From positions 113,578-177,577 of the forward strand of contig NZ_FMZS01000014.1 of NCBI RefSeq assembly GCF_900101265.1: a stretch of 64,000 bases of DNA, given 5' to 3'. The stretch comes from Massilia sp. PDC64. Lineage in GTDB: Bacteria > Pseudomonadota > Gammaproteobacteria > Burkholderiales > Burkholderiaceae_D. Numbering within the stretch: the stretch's first letter is position 1; each line of letters opens with the position of its first letter. The notes beneath the pieces were generated by a model. It was not told where the DNA came from, searched no databases, and worked only from the letters and a program-made list of their open reading frames with translations. The translations under genes were made by a program, and so were the position numbers. Below are positions 1 through 7,386 of the stretch, one piece after another.

Positions 1-307
1 CCCGACCCAGACCGGCGCCCGCGACCAGCTGCTGTCCGACCTGAAGACCGTCATCCAGGACGCGGAAGCGTGGCTGCGCCACAGCGGCCACCTGACCGGC
101 GAAGAGTTCAAGGCCGCCAAGGCCAAGTTCGAGCGCACCCTGGTCAAGGCCAAGGAAGACATCGTCCGCCTGGAGGAAGTCGCCGTCGAAAAAGCGAAGG
201 TCGCCGCCAAGGCCACCGACGAATACGTCAAGGAAAATCCGTGGAAGGCCGTCGGCCTGGGCACCGCCGTCGGTGTCGTGATCGGCATGCTGATCGCCCG
301 TAAGTAA
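1..307 (+). CDS. DUF883 (ElaB/YqjD) family protein, 5' end missing
   Basis: The gene enters from the left edge and is read from base 2; about 101 codons are visible. The body is a charged, Lys/Glu-rich amphipathic helix. It ends in the family signature ENPWKAVGLGTAVGVVIGML followed by IARK, a single C-terminal membrane anchor. In E. coli the homologues ElaB and YqjD are inner-membrane, ribosome-associated proteins of stationary phase; that role is carried over from the family. The stop overlaps the ATG of the next gene (TAATG), so the three genes at 1-988 form one operon like yqjD-yqjE-yqjK. The N-terminus lies outside the window. Confidence 0.9.
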   Translation, partial: PTQTGARDQLLSDLKTVIQDAEAWLRHSGHLTGEEFKAAKAKFERTLVKAKEDIVRLEEVAVEKAKVAAKATDEYVKENPWKAVGLGTAVGVVIGMLIARK

Positions 308-708
308 TGGGCGTCTTCGCGGCGGCAGGCCGGATCGGTGCGACGCTCGTCGCGATGGCGGGCACGCGGCTGGAACTGGCCGCGGTCGAATTCCAGGAAG
401 ACGCACGCCGCCTGCTGGGCCATGTCGCGTGGACCCTGCTGGCCGTGTTCCTCGCGGCCGGCGCCCTCCTGCTGGCGGCGTTCTTCGTCATCGCCATCTT
501 CTGGGACACGTACCGCCTGCAGGCCGTCGGCGGCATGGCCGTCCTGTTCGGCGCGCTGGCCGGCATCATCCTGATGAAGGTCCGCGCCAGCATGAACGCG
601 GAAGCGCCGCTGCTCTCGGCCACGCTGGCCGAACTGCGCAACGACGTCGACTACCTGCGCCACGGCCTGGCCCAACATCATGCGGAGGCAACCGATGAAC
701 AAGCCTGA
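307..708 (+). CDS. YqjE / phage holin family membrane protein
   Basis: 133 residues. There is an amphipathic N-terminal helix (about 1-38) and two hydrophobic segments (about 40-65 and 71-91), followed by a polar tail. This is the layout of YqjE proteins, annotated as phage holin superfamily III by fold similarity rather than proven holin activity. The start overlaps the stop of the DUF883 gene by one base, and the 3' end overlaps the next start by 14 bases, which implies translational coupling. The cellular role is not established; the context suggests an envelope or ribosome-associated partner of the DUF883 protein. Confidence 0.85.
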   Translation: MGVFAAAGRIGATLVAMAGTRLELAAVEFQEDARRLLGHVAWTLLAVFLAAGALLLAAFFVIAIFWDTYRLQAVGGMAVLFGALAGIILMKVRASMNAEAPLLSATLAELRNDVDYLRHGLAQHHAEATDEQA

Positions 709-988
709 CCTCGCCACCCGCCGCGCGGCCCTGATCGAACGCTGCGCCGAACAGCGCGTGGGCCTCGCCTACGAACTGAAAGCGCTGCGGCCGTCGAATG
801 CGCTGGCCGGACATCCGGTCGTGGGCTACGTCGCCGCCAACCGCAAGCTCGTGCTGGGTGCGGCCGGCGCCGTGCTGGGGCTCGCCCTCATGCGCCGCAA
901 GCGCCTGGCCGGTCTCGCCACGTCGGCGCTGTCGGCGTGGAAGATGGCGCGGGGCGCGCTGGGCATCCTGGCGCAGTTGCGCCGCTAG
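695..988 (+). CDS. YqjK-like protein
   Basis: 97 residues. I chose ATG 695 because GGAGG lies about 6 bases upstream; an in-frame upstream ATG at 680 has no such site. The N-terminal half is basic and helical (TRRAALIERCAEQR), and one hydrophobic stretch (about 51-66) is followed by RRKR. Short YqjK-like proteins are the usual third member after YqjD and YqjE. The stop codon lies within two bases of the stop of the convergent lipoprotein gene, leaving no terminator between them. The function is unknown. Confidence 0.75.
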   Translation: MNKPDLATRRAALIERCAEQRVGLAYELKALRPSNALAGHPVVGYVAANRKLVLGAAGAVLGLALMRRKRLAGLATSALSAWKMARGALGILAQLRR

Positions 989-1626
989 TCGTTCAGGCCG
1001 AACGCTTCCCAGCCGTTCGGCGTCAGCTTGACGTACAGCTTTTCCTTCTGCGAGCGCTCGCCGTCGACGTTCCGACCGAGCTCGGGGAACGCTTCCTTGA
1101 CCTGCGGCTTCCGGGCCCAGTCGGCCACGTTCGACAACTTGTACGTGTAGATCACGCTGGATTCCTCGTGGTCGTCCACCTTCGTCGGGTCCGCCCAGCG
1201 GATCACCTTGCTCAGCGACTTGCGGCCCCAGCAGATGCGCGGCTGCTTGCCCGGCTTCGCGTGCAGGTAGGGCTTGGCGGCGTCCGTCATCGTGTAGCGC
1301 CTGACCTTGACCTTCGCCCCGAGCGGCTTGCCGTCGACAAACGTGCCGGGCAATTCCACGTCCTCGCCCTTCGCCAGGCCCACCGACTCCAGCGCCGACA
1401 TCTGGCCCGCGGCGTTGTCCGGGTACAGCTTCTGCTGGCGGAAATCGATCTCGTACACATCGACCGGCCATTTGATGGGATCCAGGCACAGGTCGCCCTT
1501 CTTGTCGAAGTATTGGGAGACGGCGTTCCCGAAGTTCTCTTCGTTGGCCGACGTCTTGCTGCTGCAGGCGGACAGCGAAGCGACCAGCGTCGCGCCCAGC
1601 ACGAGGGAAATGGCAGTCTTGTTCAT
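985..1626 (-). CDS. Predicted lipoprotein of unknown function
   Basis: 213 residues. The protein begins with a signal peptide and a clear lipobox, LSAC, giving Cys21 as the lipidated residue. The mature protein (about 190 residues) is polar, with WPVDVYEIDF and PGKQPRICWGRK stretches, and I do not recognise a domain. I place the start at the ATG (1624-1626) directly before the signal peptide; the open frame continues upstream through another gene but that extension is spurious. The gene follows the NudK fusion gene closely on the same strand and may be co-transcribed with it. Confidence 0.8.
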   Translation of the reverse strand: MNKTAISLVLGATLVASLSACSSKTSANEENFGNAVSQYFDKKGDLCLDPIKWPVDVYEIDFRQQKLYPDNAAGQMSALESVGLAKGEDVELPGTFVDGKPLGAKVKVRRYTMTDAAKPYLHAKPGKQPRICWGRKSLSKVIRWADPTKVDDHEESSVIYTYKLSNVADWARKPQVKEAFPELGRNVDGERSQKEKLYVKLTPNGWEAFGLND

Positions 1627-2582
1627 GGTGATGTGATTGTACCAAGGCTGAGCGCAGGTGGAATCTCGTCGAGCGCCGCGTACACGTGCTTGCCCAGCTT
1701 GCGCGCCGTCGCCACCATCAGGTCTGCCCCGTCGGACGGGCCACCGATGCGCAACACCGCGTCGCAGCGTTCCAGCAGGCGCTGTGCATGCGGGTGGAAC
1801 ACGGCGTCGAAGATCGCATCCCCTGGCGCCTGCGACCCGGCCAGGCGCACCGTCGGCAGCGCAAGCCATTCGCCCAGCACGGGCAGGTGTCCCGCTTCGT
1901 ACAGCGGCATCACGCACGCTTCCATCGCCGCGACGTTGGCCGCGATACGGTCCGGATCGCCATCCGTGCCGGACCGGTACGGGCCCGCGATCAGGATCAT
2001 CATGCCGCGTGGCGCGAACAGGTGACGTTGCGCGTACTGCAGCAGCATGATCGTCTTGCCGTCCACGATGCCCGTGCCGATCATGGCCAGCGCCGCGTCG
2101 ATGTCCAGCTCCAGCACGTCCAGCCGCTCGCCCTCTTCCGCCACGCCGCCGCCCGGTCCCACGCGGTCGCGCGCCTCGTACTCCGCGACGAAGAAGTGCA
2201 GGCGCTCCGTCACGCTGCCGGGACTCATGAACGCGTCCCACAAGCGGGTGACCCGGCCGACGCGGTAGCCCGTCTCCTCTTCGACCTCGGCGCGGATGCG
2301 CTCTTCCGGACGCGCGCCATCGAGCAGGCCGGCCGCCGCCTCGACGAGGAAACCGTCGTGGCCATTCACATAGGCCGGCAGGCGGAACTGGCGCGTCAGC
2401 ACGACGGTACGGCGGGCACGGTTGTAGAGCAGCAAGGTCGCGCCATTGCCCCGGTCATAGGTTTCCCGGGTCTGCACGTCCCAGCCACCGTCCTCCCTGC
2501 GCAGCGCGAACGTCGTCTTTTTCAGGATGCCCCAGTCGTCCGACAACAGCTCGACCTGCCTGATTTCCACACGATCCTGCAC
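1623..2582 (-). CDS. NudK-like Nudix hydrolase fused to a DUF4406-like domain
   Basis: 319 residues from GTG 2580-2582, which has GGAGA about 6 bases upstream; an ATG at 2624 would add 14 residues. Residues 1-190 closely resemble NudK (GDP-mannose hydrolase): YDRGNGATLLLYN, a Nudix box around 85-107 ending EVEEETGY, then MSPGSVTERLHFF. The first box Glu is Arg and the Arg before the EExxEE core is Ala, while the metal-binding Glu residues remain. From about 194 a second domain starts (MMILIAGPYRSG), resembling DUF4406/nucleoside deoxyribosyltransferase-like proteins. The fusion suggests nucleotide or nucleotide-sugar salvage. It is divergent from a DeoR regulator. Confidence 0.85.
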   Translation of the reverse strand: MQDRVEIRQVELLSDDWGILKKTTFALRREDGGWDVQTRETYDRGNGATLLLYNRARRTVVLTRQFRLPAYVNGHDGFLVEAAAGLLDGARPEERIRAEVEEETGYRVGRVTRLWDAFMSPGSVTERLHFFVAEYEARDRVGPGGGVAEEGERLDVLELDIDAALAMIGTGIVDGKTIMLLQYAQRHLFAPRGMMILIAGPYRSGTDGDPDRIAANVAAMEACVMPLYEAGHLPVLGEWLALPTVRLAGSQAPGDAIFDAVFHPHAQRLLERCDAVLRIGGPSDGADLMVATARKLGKHVYAALDEIPPALSLGTITSP

Positions 2583-2633
2583 GATATTCTCCCGTCGTTG
2601 AAGTTCGTGTAAACTATCGTGCAATATCGTGCA
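2567..2633. promoter_or_regulatory. Tandem operator repeats between the NudK fusion and the DeoR gene
   Basis: On the plus strand TATCGTGCAA occurs twice in tandem (2615-2624 and 2625-2634). On the minus strand TATCGTGCAG (2586-2577) is followed directly by the degenerate copy GATCGTGTGG (2576-2567). The result is two 10-bp-period direct-repeat pairs in opposite orientation. One covers the promoter side of the DeoR gene and the other covers the start codon of the Nudix gene. DeoR-family repressors often bind direct repeats, so autoregulation plus control of the divergent gene is a reasonable inference. Confidence 0.55.
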
Positions 2634-2658
2634 AAGTCAAGTACGGCGAAAGGACGAC

Positions 2659-3420
2659 ATGCTGACGAGCCAGCGCAAGCAGTATCTGATGGAGGTGTTA
2701 CGACGCGACGGCCAGATCGTCGCGACGAAGATGAGCGCGGAACTCGGGGTCTCGGAAGACACGGTCCGGCGCGACCTGCGCGAGCTGGCGAAGGAAGGCC
2801 TGCTGCAGCGCGTGCACGGCGGCGCCCTGCCCGCCAGCCCGGCGCTGGCGGACTTCGCGACGCGCCACAACATCGCCACCGACGACAAGGCCGCCATCGG
2901 CCGCGCCGCCGCCGCGCTCGTGCAGCCGGGCCAGGTCGTGTTCGTCGACGGCGGCACGACGTGCGCGCAACTCGTACGCGCGCTGCCGCGGCGCCTGGGA
3001 GCGACGGTCGTCACGCACAGTCCGTCCATCGCGATGGAACTGATGGACCATCCGGACATCGAGGTCATCATGCTCGGCGGCCGCCTGTTCCGCCATTCGG
3101 CCGTCGGCGTGGGCGCGGCGACCCTGGAAGCCATCGCGCAGATCCGCGCCGATACCTATTTCATGGGCGTGACGAGCGTGCATCCCGAGAGCGGGCTGGC
3201 CACCGGCGATTACGAAGAGGCGTGCATCAAGCGGGCGCTGTGCCATGCGGCGGCGGAAACCATCGTGCTGGCGTCGTCGGAGAAGCTGGCCACCGCGTCA
3301 CCGTATCGCATTGTCGGGCTGTCGGAGATCAGCGGCATGGTCGTGCCGGCGGCGACCGGCGAGGAAGTGTTGCGGCCGTATCGGGAGATGGGGATTGCGC
3401 TGACGCTGGCGGCAGATTAG
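2659..3420 (+). CDS. DeoR/GlpR family transcriptional regulator
   Basis: 253 residues. The start is ATG 2659 with AAAGGA about 6 bases upstream; an in-frame GTG at 2629 lies inside the operator repeats and is less likely. The N-terminal winged helix-turn-helix (about 4-55) has the DeoR signature, including VSEDTVRRDLRELAKEG and RVHGG. The C-terminal sugar-phosphate-sensing domain (about 75-235) contains VFVDGGTTCAQL. Such proteins repress sugar or nucleoside catabolic genes and are released by phosphorylated sugars. The divergent Nudix/DUF4406 gene and the shared repeats make that gene the likely target. Confidence 0.92.
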   Translation: MLTSQRKQYLMEVLRRDGQIVATKMSAELGVSEDTVRRDLRELAKEGLLQRVHGGALPASPALADFATRHNIATDDKAAIGRAAAALVQPGQVVFVDGGTTCAQLVRALPRRLGATVVTHSPSIAMELMDHPDIEVIMLGGRLFRHSAVGVGAATLEAIAQIRADTYFMGVTSVHPESGLATGDYEEACIKRALCHAAAETIVLASSEKLATASPYRIVGLSEISGMVVPAATGEEVLRPYREMGIALTLAAD

Positions 3421-3431
3421 CGCCAGGTCGG

Positions 3432-4112
3432 CTATGCCGGACTCGTTGCGCATGGGTTGTCGCCACAACCCACACCAACAGCCCGGTTCTGCGAAATCGA
3501 CCGGTTGAATTCGAGCCAACGCGTGCCGAGTTCCGTGATCTTGTAGTCGTTACCGATACGCTGCAAAAACATGTTCGATTCCAGCCAGATCCGGATTTCC
3601 TCACTCATCATGAGTGCATCCGCGCCGCATTGAACGCTGCTGAGCGCACGCACGCAGGCAAAATGCTTCAGCACCTGCCGGCCTTTCGCAGTGATCACAG
3701 GCTTGCCGTCGTCATCCAGTCGAATCAGGTCGAACCGTTGCAATTCGACGGGACACTCGGCGATCCTCATCCTGTGCATGCCAGTGTCCGCTTCGAAGCG
3801 AAGTCGGTGCAGGATCGCCATCGCTGCCGCGTCGAGCGTGACAGGTCCGTCATCGTCGCTCGACGTTGGATGCTGGTCCTCGGACGCGGGCGGCGCTTCA
3901 TCGGTGCGACGTCGCTGCGTGCGGCGTTCCTCAGGAATGGCCAGCACACGCTCGACCAGCGCCTCCTCGAGGCCATTGCGCAAGAGTAGATTTTTCGCTG
4001 CGGCGTTACCGAAACTACGACGCATGGCGAACATGGTGCGCAAGATTTTTGCGGTGACGCCATCGGTACGTCGATCTGCCGAGCGTCGATCAGGGTGAAT
4101 AACGAGGGCCAT
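3432..4112 (-). CDS. Hypothetical protein
   Basis: 226 residues, not recognised. The N-terminal third is basic, with FAMRRSFGNAAAKNLLLRNG. A low-complexity Asp/Ser/Pro linker (about 70-90) leads to a C-terminal half of short helices and strands (KPVITAKGRQVLKHF, IGNDYKITELGTRWLEF) that reads like a winged-helix or DNA-binding-type fold. Codon use is somewhat less GC-biased than in neighbouring genes. It faces the DeoR gene tail to tail with only 11 bases between stops, and no operon partner is visible. The start ATG is the first in frame and is uncertain. Confidence 0.6.
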   Translation of the reverse strand: MALVIHPDRRSADRRTDGVTAKILRTMFAMRRSFGNAAAKNLLLRNGLEEALVERVLAIPEERRTQRRRTDEAPPASEDQHPTSSDDDGPVTLDAAAMAILHRLRFEADTGMHRMRIAECPVELQRFDLIRLDDDGKPVITAKGRQVLKHFACVRALSSVQCGADALMMSEEIRIWLESNMFLQRIGNDYKITELGTRWLEFNRSISQNRAVGVGCGDNPCATSPA

Positions 4113-4270
4113 GGCAGCGAGATGACGTTTCGATGATTAATAATAACAAAAAATCATCAAAAACGGTGGCTCAGGCTGTCATGTCACGTTTGAAACCGTC
4201 GGCTTCAAGTTGGCCCAGTGGACAGCGACAGCCCGTGGTTTTCCACCTCGGCAGCCCCCGCAATCCGCAC
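4113..4270. other. Intergenic stretch, AT-richer than average
   Basis: These 158 bases upstream of the hypothetical gene and beyond the 3' end of the next minus-strand gene include an A/T-rich patch around 4132-4165 that could hold the promoter of the 3432-4112 gene. I see no hairpin terminator, RNA gene or convincing small coding region. Confidence 0.4.
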
Positions 4271-4690
4271 TTAGCGCCTGCAGCTCAGCCGGACCGACTC
4301 ATTCTCACGCGCAACGACGCGCACTGCCTCGCTGTCACCGCAACGATACACGACGCGCAGCCGCTTCGGCTCCCCGCGCGCCGGGTCGCCGCACAGCTGG
4401 TTGTCGGCGCGGACGGTGCCGCGATTGCGTTCGACCTGATAGCGCACGGCACGGCGTGCGTCGCAGGACGCGAAGTGCGTGCCGTATTCGGCGTCTTCGA
4501 TGAAGATGCGCCAGCCGCGGCCTTCACCGCGGCCGCCGCCGGCTTCGCGCAGTCCCGCGGCGTAGCCGTCGTCGTAGCCGCGGCGGTATTCGGCGCTCTG
4601 CGCGAACGCGGATGTGGTGGCGGCGCTCAGGGCCAGGATGGCGGCGATGCGCAGGAGGGGGCGCTTGGTGCCCGTCATTTTGATAGTCAT
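4271..4690 (-). CDS. Small secreted hypothetical protein
   Basis: 139 residues from ATG 4688-4690, chosen because GGGAGA lies about 7 bases upstream and a signal peptide follows at once (basic start, hydrophobic core, cleavage near AFAQ). The mature protein contains YRRGYDDGYAAGLREAGGG, then several Cys residues in the C-terminal half (ASCDARR, NQLCGDP, VYRCGD, RLSC) that could form two disulfides in the periplasm. It is not recognised. It stands alone between a hypothetical gene and DUF488, so neighbours give no clue to function. Confidence 0.7.
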   Translation of the reverse strand: MTIKMTGTKRPLLRIAAILALSAATTSAFAQSAEYRRGYDDGYAAGLREAGGGRGEGRGWRIFIEDAEYGTHFASCDARRAVRYQVERNRGTVRADNQLCGDPARGEPKRLRVVYRCGDSEAVRVVARENESVRLSCRR

Positions 4691-4827
4691 TTTTATTCTC
4701 CCGAATGAAGTGGATGACTTCATGCTAGCGCGCACGTTTGAAAGGCTCTGTTCGGTCGCTGTAAGAGACGTTTCAGTCTGTAAGGAACCGGGCGCCCTGC
4801 CCCGCGCGGCCGTGCCAGAATGAAGCC

Positions 4828-5430
4828 ATGACACCCGCACCCGTCTGCACCATCGGCCATTCGAACCGTACGATCGAGGAGTTCATCGGGCTGCTCTGGC
4901 AGAACGGCATCGCCTGCCTGCTCGATATCCGCACCGTGCCGAAATCGCGCCACAATCCGCAGTTCGGGCAAGACCAGCTCGCGGCGTCGCTGGCCGATGC
5001 CGGTATCGAATACCGTTACCTGAAGGGCCTCGGCGGCCTGCGCCGCCCGCTCAAGGACTCGCCGAACGCCGGCTGGCGCAACACGTCGTTCCGCGGCTAC
5101 GCGGACTACATGCAGACCGACGAATTCGCGGCCAACGTGGACGCGGTCATCGAGCTCGCGCAGACCCGGACCTGCGCGCTGATGTGCGCGGAAGCGGTGC
5201 CGTGGCGCTGCCACCGCTCGCTCGTCGCCGATGCGTTACTGGTGCGCGGCGTGCCCGTCGACGACATCATCGATGCGCGCCAGCGCAAGCCGCACAAGCT
5301 GACGCCGTTCGCCCACGTCGAGGGCTTACGCCTCACGTATCCGCCGGAACAGTCGGAACTGGACCTGGAGCCGCCGGGCCAAGCAACCGCCGCAACTGCG
5401 CCCGCTGGTAAGCACCGAAACCCTCGCTGA
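4828..5430 (+). CDS. DUF488 family protein
   Basis: 200 residues. The N-terminus carries the DUF488 hallmark TIGHSNRTIEEFIGLL, then LLDIRTVPKSRHNPQF and, near 130-140, the conserved CAEAVPWRCHRSL with two Cys residues. The family is widespread and still poorly characterised; the Cys/His/Arg pattern suggests nucleotide or metal chemistry, but no reaction is assigned. The last 32 codons run antisense to the end of the metallo-hydrolase gene: the two coding regions overlap by 98 bases at their 3' ends, and both stops are fixed by the frames. Confidence 0.88.
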   Translation: MTPAPVCTIGHSNRTIEEFIGLLWQNGIACLLDIRTVPKSRHNPQFGQDQLAASLADAGIEYRYLKGLGGLRRPLKDSPNAGWRNTSFRGYADYMQTDEFAANVDAVIELAQTRTCALMCAEAVPWRCHRSLVADALLVRGVPVDDIIDARQRKPHKLTPFAHVEGLRLTYPPEQSELDLEPPGQATAATAPAGKHRNPR

Positions 5431-6712
5431 ACAGGCAGCGGATCAGCGGATCGTCGACGACGTCGACCTGTGCCAGGTCGCGCTCCGTGTCTGCATCGAA
5501 CACCGCATCGTTGATGCGCATGTACAGCGACGTCAGCGACTCGCCCAGCTCCAGCGCCGCGTACAACTTCACAGCGGGGATGTCGGTGGTCCAGCCCAGC
5601 GGCCCATCGTCGACAGGATCCGCGCTGCCTGGCGACAGCCGGTAGCGGAAGCGCGTGACCCCGCCCGCGTGATCGTAGATCGACAGCTGCCAGATGCGCG
5701 GGCTGTCGAAATACTCGCTCGCGTCGTCGAGCACGGCGTACCGGTCCACCAGGCCGGCGCGGCAGAAGTCCAGCACGCGCGTCCACTGGTCCGGGTTCAG
5801 CGCGGGGAAATGGCGCGCGATGTCGGCCGTCGGCGGCGCATCCGCATTGCCTTCGTAGACGTAGTCGACGTCCTGCGCGCCGACGGGGATGACCCAGTCC
5901 AGCGGCGGCGCGGGATGCAGTCCGCCGGCATCCAGCACCATCGACACCGACGGATCCATGCGCACGACGCGCGCGTGCGGCAGCACCGCCTGCACTTCCT
6001 GCGCGAAGCGGGCATACGAGATCGGGAAGAAGGCGCGGTTGTACCACGACCAGGGTTCGAGCCGGAACTGGCAGGAACTCGGCACGACGACACGCGGGTC
6101 CAGGGCCTGCAGCTGATCGAGCCATTCGTCCGGCAGCGCGGGCGGCGCGGGCTCGGCGCGCGTCGGGGCCAGCACCTCGATCTCGCGCATGGTCTGGAAC
6201 GGAAACAGCACGAGGTCCCACGGCTTCTCGGCGACGAGGCGTGCGAGCGCCGCATCGTCGATCCACGAGTCGACCACGTTCAGTACGTTCAGACCCGCAG
6301 CGCGGACCTGGAACATCGAGTCGACCTCGGCATCCATCGCTTCGCGCGGCACGACCTGGAACGGGCCGACGTCCACGGGCACGTCCAGCTGCAACGCGTG
6401 CACGTTCGTGAAACCGAGCGCGCGCACCATGTCGAACAGCTCGTCGAACAGGCAGTAGATGTACAGCGGCGTCGCGCGGTCCAGCAGGTCCAGGCTCTCG
6501 AGCGAGCAGTGGTCGTCGTGGAAGTGGGAGATGAAGACCGCGTCGAAGCGCTGGCGCCGGATCAGCGCTTCGTCGAAGCGCACGTCCGGGAACGCGTGGC
6601 AGTTGCGGCTGAACGGGTTTTCGAAGATGGTGTCGAAGGCGATGCGCGTATCCCCGCATGCGAACACGTAGCCCGCATGCAGGATTCGCGACACCGTGAG
6701 CGCGGCATTCAA
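5333..6712 (-). CDS. MBL-fold metallo-hydrolase
   Basis: About 459 residues if translation starts at TTG 6710-6712, or 453 from GTG 6692-6694; there is no in-frame ATG near the N-terminus. The zinc-binding motif is SHFHDDHCS, the HxHxDH signature of the metallo-beta-lactamase fold, at about residues 64-71. A C-terminal region of about 200 residues (with IWQLSIYDHAGG and SEGFGAYQRAQLRRL) is an extra domain I do not recognise. The TTG overlaps the TGA of the 75-residue gene upstream, so coupling is likely. The substrate is unknown; UlaG-like or related hydrolases are alternatives. Confidence 0.8.
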   Translation of the reverse strand: MNAALTVSRILHAGYVFACGDTRIAFDTIFENPFSRNCHAFPDVRFDEALIRRQRFDAVFISHFHDDHCSLESLDLLDRATPLYIYCLFDELFDMVRALGFTNVHALQLDVPVDVGPFQVVPREAMDAEVDSMFQVRAAGLNVLNVVDSWIDDAALARLVAEKPWDLVLFPFQTMREIEVLAPTRAEPAPPALPDEWLDQLQALDPRVVVPSSCQFRLEPWSWYNRAFFPISYARFAQEVQAVLPHARVVRMDPSVSMVLDAGGLHPAPPLDWVIPVGAQDVDYVYEGNADAPPTADIARHFPALNPDQWTRVLDFCRAGLVDRYAVLDDASEYFDSPRIWQLSIYDHAGGVTRFRYRLSPGSADPVDDGPLGWTTDIPAVKLYAALELGESLTSLYMRINDAVFDADTERDLAQVDVVDDPLIRCLFSEGFGAYQRAQLRRLLGPAAPGPVPTVPADT

Positions 6713-6936
6713 TCCAGTCGCTTCAGCCGTTGGCCCAGGATGCCCCAGCGGCAATCGACGCCGTCGAGCTGCGCGCACAGCGCCCAGCCCGTGCCGATCT
6801 TCTCGACGGTGACGGGGGTCTCGATTTCCTTGGCCAGCTTCTCGGCCCAGCCGCGCGCGGCGCCCTGGCCCTTGAACAGCTCCTTGCCTTCGTAGATGAC
6901 GGTCGCGTCGAATACGGGCATGGCGAATATGGTCAT
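6709..6936 (-). CDS. Small hypothetical protein (75 aa)
   Basis: 75 residues, with ATG 6934-6936 preceded by AGAGGA at a 6-base spacing. The sequence is mostly beta and polar (FDATVIYEGKELFKGQG, DGVDCRWGILGQRL), soluble, with no signal peptide. I do not recognise it. Its stop overlaps the likely TTG start of the metallo-hydrolase gene, so the two are probably co-translated. It is divergent from the PemK-like toxin, with 58 bases between the starts, but it does not look like an antitoxin (no DNA-binding N-terminus and no acidic tail). Confidence 0.7.
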   Translation of the reverse strand: MTIFAMPVFDATVIYEGKELFKGQGAARGWAEKLAKEIETPVTVEKIGTGWALCAQLDGVDCRWGILGQRLKRLD

Positions 6937-6956
6937 GGCTTCCTCTGGATGGTACG

Positions 6957-6968
6957 TAAAGCGCTATC
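6957..6968. promoter_or_regulatory. Weak match to the GATAGCGCTATC palindrome
   Basis: TAAAGCGCTATC matches 10 of 12 bases of the perfect palindrome at 8312-8323. It lies in the divergent promoter region between the 75-residue gene and the PemK-like gene. It may be a chance match. Confidence 0.25.
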
Positions 6969-6994
6969 CTATCATTCCACAGATTGGAAACCAC

Positions 6995-7378
6995 ATGGAC
7001 GACAACCACACGCCCGCGCGGCGCATCGACAGGGGTGAGCTCTACTGGGTAGCGCCCGACGGCACACGCGGCTCGGTGCCCGGATATCCGCATCCGCACC
7101 TCGTGGTGCAGGACGACCTGTTCAACCATTCGCGCATCGACACCGTGATCGTCTGCGCCCTGACGACGAACCTCAGGCGGGCGAGCGAGCCGGGTTGCGT
7201 GCCGCTGGAACCCGGCGAGGGCGGACTCGAGAAACGCAGCGTCGTCCTGCCTTCGCAGATCACCGCGATCCCGAAAGCACGGCTGGGAGCACGCATCGGC
7301 CGGCTGTCCGGCGAACGTGTGGACCAGGTCCTCGCCGGCCTGCGCTTCCTGCAGGCGTCGCACTTTCGCGGACGCTGA
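6995..7378 (+). CDS. PemK/MazF-family endoribonuclease toxin, orphan
   Basis: 127 residues from ATG 6995, with GGAAA upstream. The protein shows the MazF/PemK order: RGELYWVAPDGTRGSVPGYPHP (first strands), VIVCALTTNLRRA (the conserved strand and Thr/Ser region), then LEKRSVVLPSQITAI and IGRLSGERVDQVLAGL. MazF proteins cleave mRNA at short motifs and are normally held by an antitoxin encoded just upstream. No antitoxin-like gene lies on either side on this strand. It may be a solitary or regulatory member, or its partner may be elsewhere. The next gene is convergent. Confidence 0.85.
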   Translation: MDDNHTPARRIDRGELYWVAPDGTRGSVPGYPHPHLVVQDDLFNHSRIDTVIVCALTTNLRRASEPGCVPLEPGEGGLEKRSVVLPSQITAIPKARLGARIGRLSGERVDQVLAGLRFLQASHFRGR

Positions 7379-7386
7379 CCGGCGCC

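Noticed and set aside
5669..6895. 408-codon plus-strand frame opposite the metallo-hydrolase
   Set aside because: Low-complexity Arg/Val/His-rich translation; the minus frame has the MBL signature.
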